From assembly GCA_036276235.1 (NCBI GenBank), contig DATBDZ010000474.1, forward strand, positions 1-13,170: a DNA stretch of 13,170 nucleotides. The letters run 5' to 3'. A program made the position numbers and the translations under genes. Under the pieces are notes generated by a model. That model ran no database searches and had not been told where the DNA came from. It saw only the letters and a program-made list of their open reading frames with translations. Source of the stretch: JANWHF01 sp036276235 (lineage in GTDB: Bacteria; Planctomycetota; Phycisphaerae; Tepidisphaerales; Tepidisphaeraceae). Shown here piece after piece: positions 5,790-12,054 of the stretch (its first letter is position 1; every line of letters begins with the position of its first letter).

Positions 5790-8231
5790 ATGAAACGACT
5801 GTCCAGAATTTCGACATACCTTCTGAGCGGCCTTGTTGGATGCGTTGCGTTGACTGCCAACGCGCGAGCCGAATCACCCGCGCCTAAATTCGACGTCTTT
5901 CCGCCGGAGATTAATCTAGACACCGCCGCCGATGTGCAATCGATCGTCGCGCGCATCACACAGCCGGATGGCGTCACGCGCGATGTTACCGCTGATTTGA
6001 AATTTGAAATCTCAGATTCGAAGCTCGCGAAAATCGATGGCCACAATCTCTTTCCGCTTTCTGACGGATCAGGCACGCTGAAGGTCAGCTACAAAGATCA
6101 ATCCGTCACGCTTCCGCTCAAGGTTACAGAAGCACAAACAGACCGCCCGATCAGCTTCCGCCTGGATGTTGAGCCGGTCTTCATGAAAGCCGGCTGCAAC
6201 GTCGGCGGCTGCCACGGCGCGGCACGCGGCAAGGACGGCTTTCATCTCTCCCTCTTCGGCTACGACCCGGCAGCAGACTACATGAGCCTCACGCGCCAGC
6301 TCACGACGCGCCGCATCAATCTGGCGATCCCCGAGGAAAGCCTGCTGCTGCAAAAGAGCCTGGGCAAGGTCCCGCACACCGGCGGCAAGCGCTTCGAGGA
6401 ATCCAGCCCGCTCTACGCTACGCTCCTGCGATGGCTCAAGGCGGGCGCGGTCGATGATGCGCAGACCGTGGCGCAGGCGACATCGCTCGAAATTCTGCCG
6501 AAGAATGCCGTGCTGGAAGAGGGAACGAGCCAGCAGATGACGATCCGTGCCCATTATTCGGATGGCACCGATCGCGATGTCACGTCGCTGGCACTCTACA
6601 TGAGCAACAACGACAACTCGGCGAAGATCGCCGAGGACGGCAAGGTCAGCGCTGCCAGCCGCGGCGAGGCGTTTGTCATGGCCCGCTTCGCGACGTTCAC
6701 CGTCGGCTCGCAGGTGATCGTCGTTCCCAAAAATCTCCGGTACGAGTTCCCCTCCCTCAAGGAAAATAATTACATCGACGGGCTGGTGGATGCGAAGCTG
6801 CAGAAGCTGCGAATCCTCCCTTCGGAATTGTGCACCGATGAAGTCTTCCTTCGCCGCGCCAAGCTCGATATCACCGGCACATTGCCGACGGCGGAAGAGC
6901 ATGACAAGTTTCTGGCGGATACTGATCCCAGCAAGCGCGAAAAGCTCGTGGACGAATTGCTGCAAAGCAAGGAATTCGTCGCGATGTGGGTGATGAAGTG
7001 GGCGGAGCTTTTGCAGATCCATTCCAGCAACGATGTGAGCTACAAAGCCGCGCTGCTTTATTATAACTGGCTGGAAGATCAGATTGCCCGCAACGTGCCG
7101 TTCGATCAGATTGTTCAGGAATTGCTCGGCGCCAACGGCGGCACCTTCAAGACGCCGGAAACCAACTACTACCAGATCACCCGCGACACGCAGAAGCTGG
7201 CCGAGAACACGGCTCAGATTTTCATGGGCATGCGCATTCAATGCGCCCAATGCCACAATCATCCGTTCGATCGCTGGACGATGGACGATTATTACAGCTT
7301 CGCCGCGTTCTTCTCGCAGGTGGGCCGCAAGCAGGCGGAAGACCCGCGCGAGCAAATCGTCTACAACAGCGGCGGCGGCGATGTGCGCCATCCGGTCGGC
7401 GGCCGCGTCATGGCGCCTAAATTCCTGGGCGGAAGCGTGGCCGATGTGAAAGGACAGGACCGCCGCATCGTTTTGGCCAAATGGCTGGCATCGCCGGAGA
7501 ATCCGTACTTCGCCAAGAATCTTTCCAACATCATCTGGGACCATTTCTTCGGCAAGGGAATCATCGATCCGGTGGATGATGTGCGTGTCAGCAACCCGCC
7601 GGTGAACCCGGAACTTCTCGATGCCCTGGGCCAGAAGTTCCAGGAATACCACTACGATTTTCGGCGGCTGGTTCATGACATCTGCACCTCCCGCACCTAT
7701 CAGCTCGCCAGCGAAACCAACGCCAGCAATGCAGGGGATGATCGCAACTTTTCGCATAGCCTGATCCGCAGGATGCGCGCCGAAGTCTTGCGCGATTGCC
7801 TGTCGCAGGTGACCGAGACAAAGGACAAATTCCGCGGCCTGCCGCTTGGCGCGCGGGCGGTGGAGATCGCCGATGGAAACACCTCCGATTACTTCCTGAC
7901 AACCTTCGGCCGCGCCACGCGCGAGACGGTTTGCTCCTGCGAAGTGAAAATGGAGCCGAATCTTTCGCAGGCGCTCGCATTGATCAACGGCAACACTGTT
8001 CAGCAAAAACTGCAAACCAGCACGGTGATTGCTGAGCTGATGAAATCGAATAAATCGCCGCTGGAAGTGGTCGATGCGCTCTACTTGCGAACCCTCAGCC
8101 GTCGCCCGACAGACGCCGAGCGAGAAAAGCTCAAGACCGTTCTCGATCAAGTCGGCAACGACCCGCGCCCGGTATTGAGCGACATTTTCTGGGCGCTGCT
8201 GAACAGCCAGGAGTTCATGTTTAATCATTGA
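5790..8231 (+). CDS. DUF1549/DUF1553 protein with Ig-like and cytochrome-type haem motifs
   Basis: An 813-residue exported protein. The signal peptide spans about 1-27 (ending TANARA). Order of parts: a Big_2-like Ig domain (about 33-112); an N-terminal cytochrome-like domain with CNVGGCH (136-142, a CX4CH variant common in this family); a second Big_2-like domain (about 232-312); DUF1549 (about 326-510) ending with a standard CAQCH haem motif (485-489) in the hallmark stretch QCAQCHNHPFDRWTMDDYY; and DUF1553 (about 560-812) with ENPYFAKNLSNIIWDHFFGKG and RRPTDAER. One or two haems c would be attached outside the cytoplasm. The family is very abundant in planctomycetes, is paired with DUF1501, and has no proven function to my knowledge. 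No clear Shine-Dalgarno is visible. Palindromic repeats flank it on both sides. The full-length antisense frame (6069-8276) is a shadow. Confidence 0.93.
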   Translation: MKRLSRISTYLLSGLVGCVALTANARAESPAPKFDVFPPEINLDTAADVQSIVARITQPDGVTRDVTADLKFEISDSKLAKIDGHNLFPLSDGSGTLKVSYKDQSVTLPLKVTEAQTDRPISFRLDVEPVFMKAGCNVGGCHGAARGKDGFHLSLFGYDPAADYMSLTRQLTTRRINLAIPEESLLLQKSLGKVPHTGGKRFEESSPLYATLLRWLKAGAVDDAQTVAQATSLEILPKNAVLEEGTSQQMTIRAHYSDGTDRDVTSLALYMSNNDNSAKIAEDGKVSAASRGEAFVMARFATFTVGSQVIVVPKNLRYEFPSLKENNYIDGLVDAKLQKLRILPSELCTDEVFLRRAKLDITGTLPTAEEHDKFLADTDPSKREKLVDELLQSKEFVAMWVMKWAELLQIHSSNDVSYKAALLYYNWLEDQIARNVPFDQIVQELLGANGGTFKTPETNYYQITRDTQKLAENTAQIFMGMRIQCAQCHNHPFDRWTMDDYYSFAAFFSQVGRKQAEDPREQIVYNSGGGDVRHPVGGRVMAPKFLGGSVADVKGQDRRIVLAKWLASPENPYFAKNLSNIIWDHFFGKGIIDPVDDVRVSNPPVNPELLDALGQKFQEYHYDFRRLVHDICTSRTYQLASETNASNAGDDRNFSHSLIRRMRAEVLRDCLSQVTETKDKFRGLPLGARAVEIADGNTSDYFLTTFGRATRETVCSCEVKMEPNLSQALALINGNTVQQKLQTSTVIAELMKSNKSPLEVVDALYLRTLSRRPTDAEREKLKTVLDQVGNDPRPVLSDIFWALLNSQEFMFNH

Positions 8232-8248
8232 TTGCCGCGGATGCACTA

Positions 8249-8267
8249 GGGAGGCCGAGAACCTCCC
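8249..8267 (+). other. Small GC hairpin after the DUF1549/DUF1553 gene
   Basis: GGGAGG (8249-8254) and CCTCCC (8262-8267) pair around a 7-base loop, 17 bp after the stop and directly before repeat copy B. There is no T-run, so it is not a classical terminator; it could pause polymerase or protect the mRNA 3' end. Confidence 0.35.
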
Positions 8268-8269
8268 CC

Positions 8270-8379
8270 GTGGCACGGGTTTTCAACCCGTGCGAGCGAC
8301 GCAATGCTAAAGAAAATCGTTGTTTTCGAAGCGATTGTTAATTGGGATATCGCCAACACGGGTTACAAACCCGTGCCAC
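8270..8379. repeat. Two-hairpin intergenic repeat, copy B (110 bp)
   Basis: Same build as copy A. The first hairpin is GCACGGGTT/AACCCGTGC with loop TTC (8273-8293), the second CACGGGTT/AACCCGTG with loop ACA (8357-8375), with ends GTGGC and GCCAC. Shared internal blocks are GTGCGAGCGA right of the first hairpin and TCGCCA just before the second; the middle differs. The stem base changes relative to copy A are compensated on both arms (GGCTT/AAGCC against GGGTT/AACCC), which suggests the fold itself is kept. It lies 36 bp before the ATG of the next gene. Confidence 0.87.
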
Positions 8380-8415
8380 GAAAAAGGTTTTCAGTCCTAG
8401 CAAATTCCTTCATCC

Positions 8416-10707
8416 ATGAGCCTTTCACGATCAATTCAACTTATCGCGGTCCTCGTCGGCCTTGGCATTGCTCCCGCTTTTGCCGCCGATCCGGTGAATT
8501 ATCAGGACAACATCCTGCCGATCTTCCGCGACATCTGCCTCAATTGTCACAACCCCGACAAGAAGAAGGCGGGCCTGGATCTGAGCAACTATCAGTCGGC
8601 ACTGGCCGGCAGCAACAACGGCCCGGTGATCAGCGCCGGCGACGCGGATGCAAGCCTGCTCTCTAAGGTGCTCGATCATTCCGTAGAGCCCAACATGCCC
8701 CCCAAGGGCGATAAGCTCCCGCAGAAGCAGCTCGATCTGATCCGCGCGTGGATCGCCACCGGCGCGCTGGAAACAAAGACCGGCAAGCCGATCATCGTCG
8801 CCAAGGCGAAGGTGGACATGGGCGTGACGAGCCTGACGCTCAAGAAGCCGGATGGCCCCCCGCCGATGCCGCGCGATCTTTCGCTGGAACCGACGGCGCG
8901 ATCTTCGCGCTCCTGGGCGGTCAACTGCATGGCGGCCAGCCCGTGGGCGCCGGTCGTCGCGGTCGGCGGACAGCATCAAATCCTGCTCTACGATCCGGAA
9001 AATCTCGCGCTGCTGGGCATCGTCCCCTGGACCGACGGCGAGCCCTGCGTGGCCAAGTTCAGCCGCAATGGCAAAATGCTGCTCATCGGGGGAGGCGTCG
9101 CCGCCAAGAGCGGAAAGGTTTCACTCTGGGACATCACCAGCGGCAAGCATGTCACCGACGTCGGCGATGAGTTTGACGCGGTTCTAGCCGCCGACATTAG
9201 CGCCGATCAGGCGTCTGTTGCCCTGGGCGGCCCGAATAAGACGCTCAAGCTCTATTCGACGCAGGATGGGTCGGCGATCGCCGCCGTCAAGAAACACACC
9301 GATTGGATCACCGCCATCGCGTTCAGCCCGGACGGCGTTCTGCTGGCCAGTGCCGACCGGGCCGGCGGCATGTGGGTCTGGGAATCAAAGACCGCCCGCG
9401 AATTCTACAATCTCGCCGGCCACAAGGCGGGCATCACCGCCGTCGCGTTTCGAGACGATTCCAACGTCCTGGCCAGCGCCAGCGAAGACGGCACCATCAA
9501 GCTCTGGGACATGCAGGAAGGGAAAAACATCAAGAGCTGGAACGCCCACGGCGGCGGCGTGCTGTCGCTGGCTTTCACCCACGACGGCCGCCTGGTCTCC
9601 GCCGGCCGCGATCGCGTCGTAAAAATATGGAAACCCGACGGAACGCTCGCGAAGCAATTGGATGCGTTTAATGACATCGCATTGCAAGCAACGTTCGACC
9701 ACGACGGCGCCCGCGTCATCGGCGCCGACTGGACCGGCGAGATCCGCGTTTGGGATTCAGTCACCGGCAAACTCGCCGGCAAGCTTGACCCGAATCCGCC
9801 GACGATCCAGGAGCGCATCGCCGCCGTGCAAAAGCGATTGGACGACGCCAAGCCGCTGCGCGAAAAGGCGGCGGCGGAGTTCGATCGCGCCACCCGGGAG
9901 CTGCAAGCCGCCCAGGCGAATTTTGCGAAGATTAGGACCGACACGGATGCCGTGCTCGCCCAATCGCAGACCGACGAGCAGGAGTTGGCAAAGCTCAAGG
10001 CCGGGATGCTGTTTGAGAACCTCCTCGCCGCCCGCAAAGAGCTCGCTTCGCGCCAAATCGAACAGGATCAGCTCGCGGCACAGCTAGCCGCCGCCAAGGC
10101 GGATGCCGATAAAGCCGCCGCGGCTGTCGCTGTAGCGCAGAAGCAGGTGGACGAAGCGCCCGCGCTGATGCGGACATCCCAGGCAGCGGTGGACAAAGCG
10201 AATGAAGCCGTTGCAACGGCCGATGCCGCCGCCGACACTGCCAATGCGAGCGTCGGCCAAAAGCAACTGGTAGTGAAACAGGCGAGCGAGTTGCTCGAAC
10301 ATCTGTCGGCTGAATCCGCAAAATCTCCCGACAATAAAGCCCTCGCCGACGCTGCCGCGAAAGCAAAAACCGTCGTTGAATCCCTCGAATCCGACCTCGC
10401 CACCGCTCGCAAACTCGCCGAGCAACGCTCCGGCGAGGCGGATGCCGCGCGAACGGCGCTAACGACCGCAAAGGCCGCGATGGACAAACAGAAGCAGGAG
10501 TTCGATCGCGCGCCGACAGCACTGGCGCAGCTCCGAGCAACTGCGACAACAGCATCCAGCGCCGCCGCTGAACTGAAATCGCAGCTCGACAAGGCAACCC
10601 AAGCCACGAGCGCCGCGAAGGGCAAGCTGGATCAAATCACCTCCGAGTACGAACGCATCGCGCCAAAGCCCGCAGCGCCTCCAACCACGCAAAAGTCCAA
10701 CGCGTAA
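8416..10707 (+). CDS. Planctomycete cytochrome c fused to WD40 repeats and a long coiled coil
   Basis: A 763-residue exported protein. The signal peptide spans about 1-24 (ending AFAADP). Residues about 27-118 form a planctomycete-type cytochrome c domain: haem motif CLNCH (41-45), a conserved NPDKKKAGLDLS stretch, and EPNMPPKGDKL, whose M94 is a candidate axial ligand. Residues about 163-455 hold about six WD40-type repeats, with units ending KVSLWDI (234-240), GMWVWES (318-324), TIKLWDM (360-366), VVKIWKP (401-407) and EIRVWDS (442-448), expected to make a beta-propeller. Residues about 463-748 are Ala/Lys/Glu/Gln-rich without helix breakers and should form a long coiled coil; the end is KPAAPPTTQKSNA. 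The propeller suggests a scaffold binding other exported proteins of the cluster, with the coiled coil as spacer or oligomerisation stalk (inference). No clear Shine-Dalgarno is seen. The gap to the next gene is only 41 bp, so the two are likely co-transcribed. Confidence 0.93.
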   Translation: MSLSRSIQLIAVLVGLGIAPAFAADPVNYQDNILPIFRDICLNCHNPDKKKAGLDLSNYQSALAGSNNGPVISAGDADASLLSKVLDHSVEPNMPPKGDKLPQKQLDLIRAWIATGALETKTGKPIIVAKAKVDMGVTSLTLKKPDGPPPMPRDLSLEPTARSSRSWAVNCMAASPWAPVVAVGGQHQILLYDPENLALLGIVPWTDGEPCVAKFSRNGKMLLIGGGVAAKSGKVSLWDITSGKHVTDVGDEFDAVLAADISADQASVALGGPNKTLKLYSTQDGSAIAAVKKHTDWITAIAFSPDGVLLASADRAGGMWVWESKTAREFYNLAGHKAGITAVAFRDDSNVLASASEDGTIKLWDMQEGKNIKSWNAHGGGVLSLAFTHDGRLVSAGRDRVVKIWKPDGTLAKQLDAFNDIALQATFDHDGARVIGADWTGEIRVWDSVTGKLAGKLDPNPPTIQERIAAVQKRLDDAKPLREKAAAEFDRATRELQAAQANFAKIRTDTDAVLAQSQTDEQELAKLKAGMLFENLLAARKELASRQIEQDQLAAQLAAAKADADKAAAAVAVAQKQVDEAPALMRTSQAAVDKANEAVATADAAADTANASVGQKQLVVKQASELLEHLSAESAKSPDNKALADAAAKAKTVVESLESDLATARKLAEQRSGEADAARTALTTAKAAMDKQKQEFDRAPTALAQLRATATTASSAAAELKSQLDKATQATSAAKGKLDQITSEYERIAPKPAAPPTTQKSNA

Positions 10708-10735
10708 GCGAAATCCGTTCGATCGCACCACTCGC

Positions 10736-10743
10736 AGAGAGGA
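10736..10743 (+). promoter_or_regulatory. Strong ribosome binding site of the 173-aa gene
   Basis: AGAGAGGA sits 5 bases before ATG 10749, the best Shine-Dalgarno in the window. It confirms the start and suggests efficient translation compared with the three preceding genes. Confidence 0.6.
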
Positions 10744-10748
10744 TAATC

Positions 10749-11270
10749 ATGCGAATACTCGGTGGAATAGCATTTTTCTCATTACTGTTTACCGGCGTAC
10801 CCGTGGCGCGAGGGGATTTGCACGATTACGACCGGCCAGATTGGGGAAATCTCCAAAAGTCGGCGCCGGTGGTTGTCGTAGCGCATTTGATCGAATCCAA
10901 GGCGTCAGCCGACAAGGCAGAGGACATGTGGCGCGACTATAACCCGGTGAACAGCACATTCGCGATCGAACTGGTGCTAAAGGGAGACGTGAAGTCAAAG
11001 ACATTGACGTTGTTTCATTATCAAGATCCCCTGTACGGCAAGATCCTCCAGCCGGCCGGCGTGCGGCTTGCATACTTTGCGCGCACGACCAATGGAGGAA
11101 TGTACGTTCACTACTTGCTGTTTCTTGCCCCCCGTGCGGACGGTCGATTCATGCCGGCTGAGGGACAGGCATGGGCTGGTTACTCGGTGTTCCTGCTGAG
11201 CGACTTGGTGACTGGAGTAAGCCCACAAGAGCTAACGATTCAGCCAGCGACGCAACCTGCGCCTAAGTGA
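10749..11270 (+). CDS. Small secreted protein of unknown function (173 aa)
   Basis: I do not recognise a named family. A signal peptide is clear (MRILGGIAFFSLLFTGVPVARG, cut near residue 22), and the mature part is about 150 residues. It has an alternating beta pattern: APVVVVAHLIES (39-50), NSTFAIELVLKGDVKSKTLTLFHY (68-91) and AGVRLAYFARTTNGGMYVHYLLF (103-125). The order 'VVVVA..., TFAIE.VLKGD..., L.LFHY' resembles small exported beta-barrel (OB/NTR-like) proteins that begin with a stretch of this kind, but that is pattern recall only. The C-terminus is Gln/Pro/Ala-rich. It follows the cytochrome-WD40 gene by 41 bp and has a strong ribosome site. No hairpin with a T-run follows its stop, so the end of the transcript is unclear. 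Confidence 0.75.
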   Translation: MRILGGIAFFSLLFTGVPVARGDLHDYDRPDWGNLQKSAPVVVVAHLIESKASADKAEDMWRDYNPVNSTFAIELVLKGDVKSKTLTLFHYQDPLYGKILQPAGVRLAYFARTTNGGMYVHYLLFLAPRADGRFMPAEGQAWAGYSVFLLSDLVTGVSPQELTIQPATQPAPK

Positions 11271-11290
11271 CAAATGTAAAGCTTATCAAG

Positions 11291-11537
11291 CCACGGAAGG
11301 GGGTCGGCCACGGAAGGGGGTCGGGAGTACTTCCGAAATGCGAGTCGCGTCGGCGATGGAAGGGGGTCGGGAGTACTTCCGGTGATCGGAGTCGCTAATG
11401 ACTGTTAGTGTTAGTAACCGTTCACCGTGCCGCGCCGTTATGGCACCGCCGCGCTGCGGAAGGACTCCCGACCCCCTTCTGTCTCCTCCGTAGCCAAGGT
11501 GGTTCGGCACTACGGAAGTACTCCCGACCCCCTTCCG
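11291..11537. repeat. Cluster of direct and inverted G-rich/C-rich repeats
   Basis: One ~24-base unit occurs five times. On the + orientation there is a partial copy (11294-11307) and two full copies (11312-11335, 11358-11381), built as GGAAGGGGGTCGG followed by GAGTACTTCCG. In inverted orientation there are 11457-11480 (with small changes) and 11513-11537. The first two forward copies share a perfect 17-bp tandem duplication (11291-11307 and 11308-11324). The full forward copies repeat at 46 bp and share a following AGTCGC; the inverted copies are 56 bp apart. Each unit also carries a short internal inverted repeat (GGAAG...CTTCC). The two halves can pair to form a large cruciform centred near 11420. 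Reading frames across it are repeat artefacts. Confidence 0.85.
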
Positions 11538-11658
11538 TATGGCTGGTCGGATGGTCAGCCGGCGCGTTTGCCGGGATGTGGAAGAGCGCCAACTGAAGCA
11601 GCGGGTGTAACTTTTATTGGGCGACGTTCGTCGGGAAGGCATTCAGAGCAGAACAGCC

Positions 11659-11734
11659 GTCATGCTGAGGTACTCCGAAGCATCTGGCTGACTTGCGTGA
11701 ATGGGCCAGATGCTTCGGAGTACCTGAGCATGAC
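11659..11734. repeat. 76-bp palindromic repeat, copy 2 (REP/MITE-like)
   Basis: The 30-base arms 11659-11688 and 11705-11734 pair with a single mismatch around a 16-base loop (loop 11689-11704, ending GAATGG as in copy 1). The left arm is identical to that of copy 1 at 1100-1129. Both arms of this copy keep the CTCC/GGAG pairing, so copy 1 has drifted more on its right arm. The flanks of the two copies share only a couple of bases, so an inserted unit of exactly this length is likely. Confidence 0.87.
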
Positions 11735-12054
11735 CGGGTGCGCTTGGGGCGAAAAACTCAGATTTGACTGACGCCCCCATCAATGCGGTTTGACAATAAT
11801 CGAGCGCGACACCCGAAGCAGCCCCAAGCTCGGGGGATGAGACAACGAGCGAGACAGGCCGCTAAAAATAGGGAAGTGTCGCACAATCGGACCCGATTCT
11901 TATTTCTGTAAGATACGGAACATCAGTAGGTTACACTTTTCAATTCGAAGAGCGAACGCGACAAATGCGACACTTTCGCATTTTCGCCCGAGGGAGCGAA
12001 AGTCGCCGCATACCTGTGAATGCGCAAAACCGCATTTCCGAATCGCCGTCCAAA
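11735..12054. other. Gene-free stretch with inverted repeats between the cluster and the regulator
   Basis: No gene is supported here. It contains TTGACA at 11790-11795 without a matching -10 box. A perfect 10-base inverted repeat lies at AAGTGTCGCA (11874-11883) and TGCGACACTT (11966-11975). A perfect 8-base stem, AAATGCGA (11963-11970) with TCGCATTT (11976-11983) and a 5-base loop, overlaps the right half. Slightly beyond, GCGAAAGTCGC near 11996-12006 can pair imperfectly with the same region. As the stretch lies downstream of the minus-strand regulator and downstream of the + cluster, a two-sided termination region is the simplest reading; neither strand shows a classical T-run. Confidence 0.4.

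Noticed and set aside
6069..8276. 735-codon open frame on the minus strand, opposite the DUF1549/DUF1553 gene
   Set aside because: It is the antisense shadow of a GC-rich gene with clear domains and motifs; its product is rich in His/Arg/Ala/Gly with no recognisable domain.
10068..10625. Ala/Ser-rich minus-strand frame opposite the coiled-coil region
   Set aside because: Low-complexity shadow of the repeated Ala/Lys/Glu codons on +; no start signal or domain.
11291..11537. CRISPR array
   Set aside because: Units are in both orientations, spacing is irregular and there are no unique equal-length spacers or cas genes.
11286..11771. Several 60-118 codon frames on both strands in the repeat region
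   Set aside because: They are made largely of the repeat units and contain recurring phrases such as SRPPS; no ribosome sites.
11790..11830. Promoter starting with TTGACA at 11790
   Set aside because: No acceptable -10 box 16-18 bp downstream and no gene on + after it within the window.
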